Positions 1 to 8,315 of a stretch of 64,000 bases of DNA are shown here, piece after piece; positions within the stretch are counted from its first letter, which is position 1, and every line of letters starts with the position of its first letter. Below the pieces are notes generated by a model. The model worked only from the letters and a program-made list of their open reading frames with translations, ran no database searches and had not been told where the DNA came from. Source of the DNA: an uncultured Latescibacterota bacterium (lineage in GTDB: Bacteria > Latescibacterota > UBA2968); assembly GCA_958295785.1 (NCBI GenBank), contig OY282377.1, positions 2,618,394 through 2,682,393 of the forward strand, in the 5' to 3' direction. The position numbers and the translations under genes are program-made.

Positions 1-2
1 CG

Positions 3-791
3 CGCCATATCGCAGGAGATCGCGCCGAGGTGATTGCCCTGATGGGGCCGGGCATCGACCCGCATTATTACAAGGCCACGCAGGGCGATTTGCAACGCCT
101 GTCGCGGGCGGATGTGATCTTTTACAACGGCCTGTTTTTGGAGGGCAAGTTGGAAGATATTTTTGAAAAAATGGCGCGCAGCAAGACCGTGGTTGCCGTG
201 TCGCGGGATATTCCCAAAGACCGGTTGCGGAAACCGATGGCTGGGCAAGGCGAGTACGACCCGCACATCTGGTTTGACGTGGGCCTGTGGGCAGAAACCT
301 CGCGCGTGGTTGTCGAGACCCTGAGCGAACTCGACGCCGAAGGCGCCGATGTGTTTCGCGCCAATGCCGAGGCGTATCGCAAGCAGTTGCGCGATCTGCA
401 CGTTTGGGCAAAAGCGCAACTCGAGCGCGTGCCCAAGGATCAGCGCGTGCTGATCACCGCACACGATGCGTTTGGGTATTTTGGCCTCGCTTACGGCATT
501 GAGGTGCGCGGGCTTCAGGGGATTTCGACCGTGGCGGAATACGGGGTCAATGACGTATCGCGCTTGGTCAATTTTATTGTGCAGCGGCGCGTGAAAGCCA
601 TTTTTGTGGAAAGCAGTGTGCCCGAGCGGTCGATCAATGCCGTGCGCGAGGGGTGCAAAGCGCGCGGGTGGGATGTCGCAGTGGGCGGCACGCTGTATTC
701 AGACGCGATGGGCCCTGCGGGAAGCGGCGCGGATACATATTTAGGCATGGTGCGGTCAAATGTGAACACGATTGTCGAGGCGTTGAAATAA
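3..791 (+). CDS. Metal ABC transporter substrate-binding protein (5' end outside window)
   Basis: Periplasmic binding protein of the TroA/PsaA/MntC type, delivering Mn2+, Fe2+ or Zn2+ to the permeases encoded downstream. The frame is open from base 3 with no stop, so the signal peptide and N-terminus lie outside the window; the first visible residues (GDRAEV..ALMGPG) belong inside this family. Expected metal ligands are visible: His in DPHYYK, His in DPHIW, Glu in FVESS and Asp in YSDAMG. No His-rich loop typical of ZnuA is present, so Mn or Fe is favoured over Zn (inference). The ATPase gene starts 38 bases after the stop, as in a standard SBP-ATPase-permease operon. Confidence 0.93.
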   Translation, partial: RHIAGDRAEVIALMGPGIDPHYYKATQGDLQRLSRADVIFYNGLFLEGKLEDIFEKMARSKTVVAVSRDIPKDRLRKPMAGQGEYDPHIWFDVGLWAETSRVVVETLSELDAEGADVFRANAEAYRKQLRDLHVWAKAQLERVPKDQRVLITAHDAFGYFGLAYGIEVRGLQGISTVAEYGVNDVSRLVNFIVQRRVKAIFVESSVPERSINAVREGCKARGWDVAVGGTLYSDAMGPAGSGADTYLGMVRSNVNTIVEALK

Positions 792-829
792 TAGAAGTTC
801 GCAGATTCGCCGTTCCGCTGGAGAAAACC

Positions 830-1615
830 ATGTTACACACGGTCGATGAATCCATAACCCCCATCCACATCCACGATATGACGGTGGCGTATCACAAAAA
901 ACCCGTTTTATGGGATGTCGATCTCGCCGTGCCAGAGGGCAAACTCGTAGGGGTTGTGGGGCCGAATGGCGCGGGCAAGAGCACGATGATCAAAGCCATT
1001 ATGGACCTCGTTCCCAAAGCGTCTGGGTGGGTTCGCATCTACGGAAAGCCATATCCGCGCGCGCGGCGGGCTATCGGCTATGTGCCGCAACGCGAATCGG
1101 TCGATTGGGATTTTCCCATCCATGCCTTAGACGTGGTGCTCATGGGGCGCTATGGGCATGTGGGATGGGTGCGGCGGCCGGGCAAGCGCGACCGGGAACG
1201 GGCCGAAGAAGCCCTCGAAAAGGTCGGCATGGTCGATTTTGGGCACCGGCAGATCAATCAGCTTTCGGGGGGGCAACAACAGCGCGTTTTCTTGGCGCGT
1301 GCGCTGGCACAAGACGCGCAAATTTATTTGATGGACGAACCCTTTGCCGGGGTCGATGCGGCGACCGAGCGCGCGATTATCGACATTTTGATGGACCTGC
1401 GGGCGCGAAAAAAAACCATGCTGGTCGTACACCACGACTTGCACACGGTCAGGCAGTATTTTGACTGGCTGGTTTTGATCAACATGCGCGTGGTTGCCGC
1501 GGGCGAAACCCGAGACGTGTTCACCGAAGAAAATTTGAACAAAACTTATGGCGGGCGGTTGACCGTGCTTTCCGAAGCCGCGCAGGCCGTTGCGGATCAC
1601 CGCGGAGGGCTATGA
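830..1615 (+). CDS. Metal ABC transporter ATP-binding protein
   Basis: Cytoplasmic ATPase (261 aa) powering the Mn/Fe/Zn importer. All ABC hallmarks are present in order: Walker A GPNGAGKST, Q-loop YVPQ, signature LSGGQQQR, Walker B YLMDEP and the switch His in VVHHDL. The reading frame is open further upstream, but the ATG at 830 is preceded by a GGAG at a spacing of about six bases and removes a region overlapping the previous gene. The permease gene begins one base after the stop, so translation is probably coupled. Confidence 0.95.
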   Translation: MLHTVDESITPIHIHDMTVAYHKKPVLWDVDLAVPEGKLVGVVGPNGAGKSTMIKAIMDLVPKASGWVRIYGKPYPRARRAIGYVPQRESVDWDFPIHALDVVLMGRYGHVGWVRRPGKRDRERAEEALEKVGMVDFGHRQINQLSGGQQQRVFLARALAQDAQIYLMDEPFAGVDAATERAIIDILMDLRARKKTMLVVHHDLHTVRQYFDWLVLINMRVVAAGETRDVFTEENLNKTYGGRLTVLSEAAQAVADHRGGL

Positions 1616-1616
1616 G

Positions 1617-2897
1617 GTGATTTGGGACGCGACATTTCAATTCGTGTTGATCGGCGCGTTGTTGATCGGCGCGACCTCAGGCACGCTGGGCGCGTTTGCC
1701 GTGTTGCGGCGGCGAAGCCTGTTGGGCGATGCCCTGGCCCATGCCGCGCTTCCGGGCGTGGCACTGGCATTTTTGTGGACGCAGAGCAAGGCGTTGCCCA
1801 TCCTGCTTTTGGGCGCGACTGTGTCCGGCGTCATAGGCGTGCTCGTCATCGAGGTCATTGTCAATTACACGCGCATCAAAGCCGACGCGGCCTTGGGCAT
1901 TGTGCTTTCGGTGTTTTTTGGGATCGGCATTGTGTTGCTCACGCACATTCAGCAAAGTGCGGTGGGCAATCAAAGCGGTCTGGACAAATTTCTGTTTGGG
2001 CAAGCGGCTTCAATTGTGCGGGCGGACCTGTACGTCATGTGCCTTGTTTCCGCGCTGGTGCTCATTGCGGTCTGCATTTTTTACAAAGAGTTTAAGGGCC
2101 TCATTTTCGACGCGGAATTTCTCGCCGCGTTGGGGTTTTCTCCGCGCAGGGTCGATCTCTTGTTGATGGGGTTGATCGTGCTCAGCGTGATGGTCGGGCT
2201 TCAAGCCGTGGGGGTTATTCTCATCGCCGCGATGCTGATTACCCCGGCCGCTGCGGCTCGGTTTTGGACGGATCGGTTGCATGTGATGGTGATTGCATCT
2301 GGGATTTTGGGCGCGTTGTGCGGCGCGCTCGGGGTGGGCATCAGCGCGCTCGCGCCCCGCATTCCCACGGGGCCGGTGATGGTGCTGGTCGCAACCGGGG
2401 CCTTTCTCGCGTCTGCACTGATCGCCCCCAAGCGCGGGGTGCTCGCCCGATGGGCGCGCAGGCGGGCGAATGCGCGGCGGGAAAACGGGCAGCATTTCTT
2501 GAGGGCCCATACCGCGCGCCAAGACGGGCAGGGCGACGCGGTCGCATTGACGGACATCGCCGCCGAGTTGCAGTTGCCGCGCGCTCGGGTTCACAGGCTC
2601 GCCAAACGCCTGTCGCGCGACGGCTGCGTGGCGATACACAATGGCGCGTGTTCATTGACGGAACAGGGGCAGAAAGAGGCGGAGTTCGTGGTCAAATCGC
2701 ATCGGCTGTGGGAATACTATTTGGTCTATCGGTCTATTTTGGAGCGCGATCACGTCGACCGCCCCGCGGATGAGGCGGAGCACATTCTCACGCCCGAGAT
2801 GATCGAACAACTCGAGACGCTTTTGGCGAACGAAAATATCGACATCGACATCCACAAAACCGGCAGTGGGTATCGGAGGACAGGCGACGATGGTTGA
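1617..2897 (+). CDS. Metal ABC permease fused to a DtxR-like regulator domain (YtgCR-like)
   Basis: Residues 1 to about 280 form an ABC-3 family inner-membrane permease with many hydrophobic segments (ZnuB/TroC type). The remaining part is not membrane protein: it contains a winged-helix-like stretch (LTDIAAELQLP..RLAKRLSRDG) followed by the iron-dependent repressor dimerisation signature (SHRLWEYYL, DHVDRPADEAEHIL). This permease-repressor architecture is known from chlamydial YtgCR, where the regulator is released by cleavage. The chosen start is GTG at 1617, with GGAGG eight bases upstream; the earlier TTG would overlap the ATPase gene. It overlaps the next gene by eight bases. Whether the C-terminal part binds DNA or only senses metal cannot be told from sequence. 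Confidence 0.92.
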   Translation: MIWDATFQFVLIGALLIGATSGTLGAFAVLRRRSLLGDALAHAALPGVALAFLWTQSKALPILLLGATVSGVIGVLVIEVIVNYTRIKADAALGIVLSVFFGIGIVLLTHIQQSAVGNQSGLDKFLFGQAASIVRADLYVMCLVSALVLIAVCIFYKEFKGLIFDAEFLAALGFSPRRVDLLLMGLIVLSVMVGLQAVGVILIAAMLITPAAAARFWTDRLHVMVIASGILGALCGALGVGISALAPRIPTGPVMVLVATGAFLASALIAPKRGVLARWARRRANARRENGQHFLRAHTARQDGQGDAVALTDIAAELQLPRARVHRLAKRLSRDGCVAIHNGACSLTEQGQKEAEFVVKSHRLWEYYLVYRSILERDHVDRPADEAEHILTPEMIEQLETLLANENIDIDIHKTGSGYRRTGDDG

Positions 2898-4167
2898 AAT
2901 TTGGGCACCTTTTTGGATCGTGCTAACAGGCGCGCTGGCCGGGGCCTCGTGCGGGCTTTTGGGCGCGTACCTCGTGTTGCGTAAGATGTCGCTTTTGGGC
3001 GACGCCCTCAGCCACGCGGTTTTGCCGGGCATTGCCATCGCGTTTTTGCTGTCGGGCAGCCGCGATGTGCTGCCGATGTTTGTCGGCGCAACCGCAGGGG
3101 GCGTGGTTGCCACCCTGTTGATCGAGACTTTTCACCGCAGGTGGCGCGTGCAAGAAGACACGTCCATTGGCATCGCGTTCACCGCGCTGTTCGCGCTCGG
3201 GGTCGTTTTGATCACGGCGTTTGCCGCGCAGGTCGATCTCGATCAGGAATGCGTTCTCTACGGGGAAATTGCGTACACGCCCTGGGACCGCTTGTTCTGG
3301 GGCGAACGGGACATGGGGCCGCGCCCGGTGTGGATTCTCGGCGTTGTTTTCGCGCTCGATTTGCTGATCGTGGTGGTGTTTTACAAAGAGCTTTTGATCG
3401 CGTCTTTCGATCCCGAAATGGCGGTTTCCGCGGGCATAAGTGCCGCGCTGATGCACTATGTTTTGATGGGGGCCGTTTCCGTGACGACGGTGGCGGCATT
3501 CGAGTCTGTGGGCGCGATTCTCGTGGTGGCAATGCTGATCGTGCCCGGCGCGTCGGCCTATTTGTGGAGCGATCAGTTGAAAGTGATTTTGACCCTCTCC
3601 GCGCTGATGGGCGTCGTCTCTGCTGTCGCCGGGTATTTTCTCGCAAGCGCGTGGAACAGTTCTATCGCCGGCGCCATGGTCGCGGCAATGGGGGCGATAT
3701 TCGCGTTTTCCCTCCTGCTCGCGCCGCGCTATGGCCTGTTGGGGCGATTTGCGCGACAGGCGCGTCTCTCCATCCGAGTCGCACGCGATCACGTCTTGTT
3801 AAAATTGCTCCGCGAGCGGGAATCGCGGCAGGTCTCCGCGCTCGGTTGGGGCGATTTGGTCGATGCGACAGCGCGGCGAATTTCGGGCCTCGCGCTCAGG
3901 TCGTTGATCTGGCAGGGGTTGATTGTGCGAGAAAATGGGCGGTTTGCCCTTGCGGAACCGGGGATCACACGCGCGACCGAGTTGCTCCGCAACCACAGGC
4001 TTTGGGAAGCCTATCTGAACCAACTGGGGCTTCCGCCCGATCACGTCCACGACCCCGCAGACGCGCTCGAACACGTTACAGACGACCACCTCCAGCGCGA
4101 AATCCGCATGGCCTTGCCCAATATTGCCACCGATCCACAGGGCAAGCGCATTCCCGAAGCGCGATGA
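2890..4167 (+). CDS. Second metal ABC permease, also with a DtxR-like C-terminal domain
   Basis: Second ABC-3 permease (425 aa) pairing with the preceding one to form the membrane channel. Residues 1 to about 285 are the hydrophobic permease. The C-terminus again has a regulator-like tail: a degenerate winged-helix region, then NHRLWEAYL and DHVHDPADALEHV, matching the DtxR dimerisation and metal domain. The helix-turn-helix part looks weaker than in the first permease, so DNA binding is doubtful here. Start ATG 2890 has GGAGGA nine bases upstream and overlaps the preceding gene by eight bases. In chlamydial operons only one permease carries the fusion; here both do. Confidence 0.9.
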   Translation: MVEIWAPFWIVLTGALAGASCGLLGAYLVLRKMSLLGDALSHAVLPGIAIAFLLSGSRDVLPMFVGATAGGVVATLLIETFHRRWRVQEDTSIGIAFTALFALGVVLITAFAAQVDLDQECVLYGEIAYTPWDRLFWGERDMGPRPVWILGVVFALDLLIVVVFYKELLIASFDPEMAVSAGISAALMHYVLMGAVSVTTVAAFESVGAILVVAMLIVPGASAYLWSDQLKVILTLSALMGVVSAVAGYFLASAWNSSIAGAMVAAMGAIFAFSLLLAPRYGLLGRFARQARLSIRVARDHVLLKLLRERESRQVSALGWGDLVDATARRISGLALRSLIWQGLIVRENGRFALAEPGITRATELLRNHRLWEAYLNQLGLPPDHVHDPADALEHVTDDHLQREIRMALPNIATDPQGKRIPEAR

Positions 4168-4258
4168 TACGCTTGCCTCTGTGTGGGGTTTGTCTTACTT
4201 TCTTTTAGGCGCGACCCTCACGCTCGCCCAAAGATAGGCGAGAGGCGAGGATAGAAAC

Positions 4259-4300
4259 GTAGGGGCGATGCCCCCGTGCTCGCCCGAAAATGCAAGATAA
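4259..4300 (+). repeat. REP-like GTAGGGGCG palindromic unit
   Basis: One of about a dozen dispersed short units in this window with the core GTAGGGGCGATGCCCCCGTG followed by CTCGCCCGAAAATGC. It can fold as GGGGC-GAT-GCCCC or as GGGCG with a distal CGCCC. The flanking bases (GAGGATAGAAAC before, AATGCAAGATA after) are shared with the copy at 44035, so the repeated unit is longer than the palindrome. It lies in the 205-base gap after the permease operon, where no gene is evident. Confidence 0.75.
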
Positions 4301-4372
4301 AAGAGAAGATGGGCAGGATTAAAACAACTTGCAACACAGGCATAGTCACATAAGAACAAGGAGCAACAACGG

Positions 4373-4597
4373 ATGACCCAACTTCTTCAACAGGCTTTTG
4401 AGAGAGCTATCGAACTCCCGCAAGAGGAACAGGATAAATTTGCGCGTTTTCTACTGACCGAACTCGAGTCGGAACAACGATGGGCCGAATTGTTTCGCCA
4501 TCCCAAGTCTGAAGATTTACTGGCGCGGCTGGCCGATGAGGCCCTAACGGCGCACCGATCAGGACAGACGCAGCCCCTCGATATCGAAAATTTGTAA
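4373..4597 (+). CDS. Small antitoxin-like protein of a type II TA pair
   Basis: 74 aa, acidic and predicted helical (IELPQEEQDKFARFLL, ELESEQRWAELF, DLLARLADEAL). This pattern is typical of small proteins encoded just before RelE/ParE-like toxins in many bacteria. An AAGGAG lies about eight bases before the ATG. The next ORF starts two bases after the stop and resembles the cognate toxin family. Family assignment is from pattern recognition only; the antitoxin role is inferred from context and the toxin seems damaged. Confidence 0.6.
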   Translation: MTQLLQQAFERAIELPQEEQDKFARFLLTELESEQRWAELFRHPKSEDLLARLADEALTAHRSGQTQPLDIENL

Positions 4598-4599
4598 GC

Positions 4600-4836
4600 A
4601 TGCGTTCATTTACACAGACGAGCTTTTGGGAGGCCTATAGGCGTCTCCCCGAACCCGTACAACAGCAAGCGCACGAATCCTATCGGTTATTTGCTTCAAA
4701 TCCTCGTCATCCAAGTTTGGCTTTTAAGCGCGTGAGCATTGATTACCGTGCCCTCGGCGTACTAGACGAAGGCGACATGGTGTGGTTTTGGATTGGTCCA
4801 CACCACGAGTACGACCAACTTCTCAAGCGAGTGTAA
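4600..4836 (+). CDS. RelE/ParE-like toxin, apparently internally shortened
   Basis: 78 aa. The start (FWEAYRRLPEPVQQQAHESYRL) and end (DYRALGVL, VWFWIGPHHEYDQLL) are recognisable as the RelE/HigB-like family that pairs with the preceding antitoxin type. Family members usually have about a dozen residues, containing a strand, between the FKRV motif and the DYRA motif. Here FKRV is followed almost directly by SIDYRA, suggesting an in-frame deletion in the core sheet. It is still an intact ORF, but toxin activity is doubtful. The start sits two bases after the antitoxin stop. Confidence 0.55.
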   Translation: MRSFTQTSFWEAYRRLPEPVQQQAHESYRLFASNPRHPSLAFKRVSIDYRALGVLDEGDMVWFWIGPHHEYDQLLKRV

Positions 4837-4879
4837 CCCATGAACCGTTGCACCATCCCAATCAGAATAGGAGATGGAA

Positions 4880-5080
4880 ATGAATGCTCATCGCGTTGAA
4901 ACGGTTATACGCCAAGACAGAACGGTTGTGCTAATGGATTTGCCTTTTCGGGCAGGAGAGCCGGTTGAAATCATGATTTGCCATCGCGCTTCAAAACGCC
5001 GCGTTATCCATTGCGTGCCGGTAAAATACCTCAATCCCACCGAACCCATGGCGCGGGAAGATTGGAGTCTCTCGCAATGA
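4880..5080 (+). CDS. Small antitoxin-like protein formerly paired with a PIN toxin
   Basis: 66 aa. The pattern (VETVIRQDRTVVLMDLPFRAGEPVEI ... NPTEPMAREDW) matches small beta-rich proteins commonly encoded just upstream of VapC-type PIN-domain toxins. The ATG at 4880 is preferred to the one at 4874 because AGGAG ends at 4873, giving normal spacing to 4880. The following frame, overlapping by four bases (ATGA), encodes the first residues of a PIN domain and then breaks off, so this looks like an orphaned antitoxin. Confidence 0.55.
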   Translation: MNAHRVETVIRQDRTVVLMDLPFRAGEPVEIMICHRASKRRVIHCVPVKYLNPTEPMAREDWSLSQ

Positions 5081-5238
5081 TTGTGCTTGATACGCACATC
5101 TGGGTCTGGTGGGTTCGGTGTAGGGTTCGTCTATTACTTGCTGCGCTCCGTTGTAAGCTACGCCTGTGCGTCTGTGAACTGCTGAGGCAGTTGTACACCG
5201 TTGCGTCCATTCGTCTATTTCCCGAGAGCGAGATATGA
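5077..5238 (+). pseudogene. Truncated VapC-type PIN toxin remnant
   Basis: The frame starts MIVLDTHIWVWWV, the classic N-terminal strand of VapC/PIN ribonucleases including the first catalytic Asp (residue 5). After about 13 codons the similarity stops and the sequence turns into intergenic repeat-type DNA: TTACTTGCTGCGCTCCGTTG, GCTACGCCTGTGCG and CTGAGGCAGTTGTACACCG all recur elsewhere in the window. The remaining acidic residues of a PIN active site are missing. The stop overlaps the start of the DtxR gene at 5235. Confidence 0.7.
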
Positions 5239-5909
5239 TCAGCCAATCGTCACAGGATTATTTGAAAACCATTTACAAACTGACGCACGGGCAGAATGCT
5301 GTCGCGTCTGTGACGACCTCGCTGATTGCCGAGAATCTGTCGGTCGCGCCCGCGTCTGTAACCAATATGCTCAAAAAACTCGCGTCCATAAAACTGGTGA
5401 AACACACGCCCTATCAGGGCGTCGTGCTCACGCCGACGGGCGAGCGCATCGCGCTCGAGGTGATCCGCCACCACCGCTTGCTCGAGCTCTATTTGTCCGA
5501 AGTGCTCGGCTTTGATCTGGACAAGGTCGATGCAGAGGCCGACCGCTTGGAGCACGTCATTTCCGAGGAATTTGAGGACAAAATCGACCGCGCTTTGGGC
5601 TATCCCACGGTCGATCCGCACGGCGCGCCCATTCCGCGCAAAGACGGTTCCGTAGAATACGGGGATTATCTGTGTTTGTCAGAGGTCTCGCCCGGCGAGC
5701 AGGTGCGCGTGATGCAAGTGAGCGACCAAAGCGCGGAAATGCTGCGCTATATGGCGACGATGGGCATTCGGCCCAATGTCGCGATCAAAGTCGTTGACCG
5801 CGCGCCATTTAATGGCCCGATGGAAATTGTGGTCAATGGCGAAGCCACATATTCGCTCGGCCTCGAAGTGGCCGCACACATCTATGTTTCACCTGCGGAG
5901 AAAGCATGA
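5235..5909 (+). CDS. DtxR/MntR-family metal-dependent regulator with FeoA domain
   Basis: 224 aa, cytoplasmic. It has three parts: an N-terminal winged helix (about residues 1-65, VTTSLIAENLSVAPASVTNML), the metal-binding dimerisation domain (about 66-140, HHRLLELYL, EADRLEHVISEEFED), and a C-terminal SH3-like FeoA domain (about 150-224, SPGEQVRVMQVSD, GLEVAAHIYV). It probably represses the metal importer operon upstream when Mn2+ or Fe2+ is plentiful. TA debris now separates it from that operon. It overlaps the next gene by four bases (ATGA), so the protease gene is likely co-transcribed. Confidence 0.92.
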   Translation: MISQSSQDYLKTIYKLTHGQNAVASVTTSLIAENLSVAPASVTNMLKKLASIKLVKHTPYQGVVLTPTGERIALEVIRHHRLLELYLSEVLGFDLDKVDAEADRLEHVISEEFEDKIDRALGYPTVDPHGAPIPRKDGSVEYGDYLCLSEVSPGEQVRVMQVSDQSAEMLRYMATMGIRPNVAIKVVDRAPFNGPMEIVVNGEATYSLGLEVAAHIYVSPAEKA

Positions 5910-7522
5910 TCGGGCGTCTCGTTTTGTTGGCGATGGTTTTGGTGCCGGGCGGATCCGCGAATGCACAAGTTCCGCCCAGTTTCGCGCCCGGAAGCGAATT
6001 GCACGATGTGTATTGCCGCGCCTGCGCGCACTTCTATCCCGAAGTCTTGCCCGCCGACAGCGAGTTTCGCTTGGACAGAGCGGTTTGCGGCACCTCGGCG
6101 GTGATGGGCATTCTCGCAAATTGGGACCGCTTGCCGCACGCGGGCAAAGAGGCGTTTGCATTTCTCCAGCAGCGGCCCGTTTTGAGGGAATCGATCCTGT
6201 CTTCAGAGGGTCATTTCAAAATTCACTACAATACCACGGGGATTGACAGAGTTGATCCCACGGACGCAGACGAAAATGGCGTGCCCGATTACGTGGATGA
6301 GGCCGCGCGCGCTTTTGAGGAGGTTTGGGATTTGCAGATCGGTCAGATGGGCTACAACCCGCCCCCGTCCGACGGCGATGGCGTGTACGATATTTACATC
6401 AAAAACCTCGCCCGCACATCGGCTTATGGCTATACCTATCCGATAGCCTATCCGGAAACCATCACGCCGAGTTATATGGAAATCGACAATAATTTTACGG
6501 ATCCCATTTACCGCGCGCGCGGCTTGGATGGCTTGCGCGTGACTGCGGCACACGAATTTTTTCACGCGGTTCAATTTGCGTATTACGCCGATTATGGCGC
6601 GGCGTGGTGGCAGGAACTCACGGCCACTTGGATGGAGGATGTCGCCTATCCCGACGTCGATGATTTTTACCAGTATATGAGTTGTTTGAGTGGTTATTCG
6701 TGTTTTTACGATACGCCCGAAGAGTCATTGGACGCAGATCTTCAGGATTCTCGCCTCCACAGTTTTGGCGCGGCGATTTTTGCCCACCACGTCGAGCAGA
6801 TCTACGGCGCGGATGCGATAAAAAACGTTTGGGCACACCTCAAGAGGCGCGACCCGAGCACCTATCGCTTGTCCCTGATCGACGAGGCGATGCCCTTGGG
6901 GGGATTTGCCCGCGTGATGCCGCGGTTTGCCGCGTGGAATTATTTGACCGGCACGCACGCGAGGGACGGATATTACACGGAGGCGAGGGATTTGCCGGCC
7001 ATCAAACGCGCCGATATTTTCCTCGGCACGGGGGGATCGTTTTCCGGGTCTGAAACCGTGGATCACTTGGGAGCGACCTATATTTCCGTGGTGACGTCGA
7101 CTATCGCGGGCGGGCTTCGCGGCACATTCACCCTAGACGCCGATGGACAGTGGACCTTGTTGGCGTTGCTGATCGCGCAATCGCACGTCGAACTGCTGTG
7201 GCCGCGCGGAACTGTGGTGGTCATTCCCGATGCGAAGCGGTTTGACGAGGTGGTGTTTATCGCTATGGAAACATCGCTTGCGGGCAAAGGGCGGCGCGTG
7301 GATTACACCGTGTCAACCGGCGGCAGCACTGCGACCGATCTCGTGGGCGATCTCGACGGCAATGGGCGCGTTGCGTATGCCGATTTTGTGCGCTTTGCCG
7401 ATGGCTATGGGCGTTTGCCTACCCACGCGGCGTATGATCTCAGATCGGATTTCAACGGGGATGGCTTCATCGATTTTTTGGATTTTCTCATTTTTGCCTC
7501 TCATTTTGGCGAATCGCGTTAA
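5906..7522 (+). CDS. Secreted MXAN_6640-like metalloprotease with C-terminal dockerin
   Basis: 538 aa with a signal peptide (RLVLLAMVLVPGGSANA). The central part resembles the MXAN_6640 family of putative metalloproteases: FKIHYNTTG, DADENGVPDYVDE, then the zinc motif HEFFH within AAHEFFHAVQF, and WWQELTATWMED after it. The C-terminal 60 residues hold two dockerin-type Ca-binding repeats (GDLDGNGRVAYADFVRFAD and DFNGDGFIDFLDFLIFA). A dockerin normally docks to a cohesin, but no cohesin is encoded in this window. The start overlaps the regulator stop by four bases. Substrate unknown. Confidence 0.85.
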   Translation: MIGRLVLLAMVLVPGGSANAQVPPSFAPGSELHDVYCRACAHFYPEVLPADSEFRLDRAVCGTSAVMGILANWDRLPHAGKEAFAFLQQRPVLRESILSSEGHFKIHYNTTGIDRVDPTDADENGVPDYVDEAARAFEEVWDLQIGQMGYNPPPSDGDGVYDIYIKNLARTSAYGYTYPIAYPETITPSYMEIDNNFTDPIYRARGLDGLRVTAAHEFFHAVQFAYYADYGAAWWQELTATWMEDVAYPDVDDFYQYMSCLSGYSCFYDTPEESLDADLQDSRLHSFGAAIFAHHVEQIYGADAIKNVWAHLKRRDPSTYRLSLIDEAMPLGGFARVMPRFAAWNYLTGTHARDGYYTEARDLPAIKRADIFLGTGGSFSGSETVDHLGATYISVVTSTIAGGLRGTFTLDADGQWTLLALLIAQSHVELLWPRGTVVVIPDAKRFDEVVFIAMETSLAGKGRRVDYTVSTGGSTATDLVGDLDGNGRVAYADFVRFADGYGRLPTHAAYDLRSDFNGDGFIDFLDFLIFASHFGESR

Positions 7523-7532
7523 GGAGCGCGTT

Positions 7533-8315
7533 GTGATTGCATTGCGAAAAGAAAAAGAACTAAATCTGATGGTCGAGGCCAACCGCGTCGTGGGCATGGT
7601 GCATCGCGCGCTCAAACCGCTGATCAAACCGGGAACGACGACCAAAGAATTGGACGATGTGGTCGAAGAGGTGATCCGCACACACGGCGCAGAACCCGCG
7701 TTTAAAGGCTATCGGTTGAACAGGTCTATGGTCGCGTATCCGGCGGCGAGTTGCATTTCGATCAACGAACAAGTGGTACACGGAATTCCTGGAAATCGCA
7801 GGCTGATGGATGGCGATATCGTCGGCATCGATGTCGGCGCGAAATTGCGCGGGTACTACGGGGATCAGGCCATTACGCACGTTGTCGGCGAGATTTCCGA
7901 CCGGGAAAAAGAATTGCTCAAAGTGACGCGCGAGGCATTGTTCAAGGGCATTGAGCAAGCCGTTGCCGGGCGACGCCTGAGCGATATTTGCGGCGCGGTG
8001 CAATCCTGGGTCGAGCAATTTGGGTTTTCAGTGGTGCGGAAGTTCGTCGGGCACGGCATTGGGCGCAAGTTGCACGAAGACCCCGCAGTGCCAAACTGTC
8101 TGCCGCTGGATTGGGACCCGCGTTTGCGAAAGGGCATGGTGCTCGCGATTGAGCCGATGGTCAATTTGGGCACGCACGAGGTGGTGGTGGCCGACGACGG
8201 TTGGACCGCGTCTGCCGCCGATGGGTTGCCCTCGGCGCATTTTGAGCATGTGGTGGCAATTACGCATGCCGAGCCGTGGATTTTGACGATGTTCGAGGAA
8301 GAGATCAATGCGTAG
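7533..8315 (+). CDS. map: Methionine aminopeptidase, type I
   Basis: 260 aa; removes the initiator Met from nascent proteins. The five metal ligands of MetAP are all recognisable: Asp in GIDVGAK, Asp in YYGDQAIT, His in FVGHGIGR, Glu in AIEPMV and Glu in FEHVVAIT. The open frame extends about 100 codons upstream, but that part only shadows the protease gene. The GTG at 7533 with AAGGAG six bases upstream is the natural start. No N-terminal zinc-finger extension is present. It overlaps the following lipoprotein gene by eight bases. Confidence 0.95.
   Translation: MIALRKEKELNLMVEANRVVGMVHRALKPLIKPGTTTKELDDVVEEVIRTHGAEPAFKGYRLNRSMVAYPAASCISINEQVVHGIPGNRRLMDGDIVGIDVGAKLRGYYGDQAITHVVGEISDREKELLKVTREALFKGIEQAVAGRRLSDICGAVQSWVEQFGFSVVRKFVGHGIGRKLHEDPAVPNCLPLDWDPRLRKGMVLAIEPMVNLGTHEVVVADDGWTASAADGLPSAHFEHVVAITHAEPWILTMFEEEINA

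Noticed and set aside
7230-7532. N-terminal extension of methionine aminopeptidase
   Set aside because: The extra codons read the end of the protease gene in another phase; GTG 7533 has a good ribosome-binding site.
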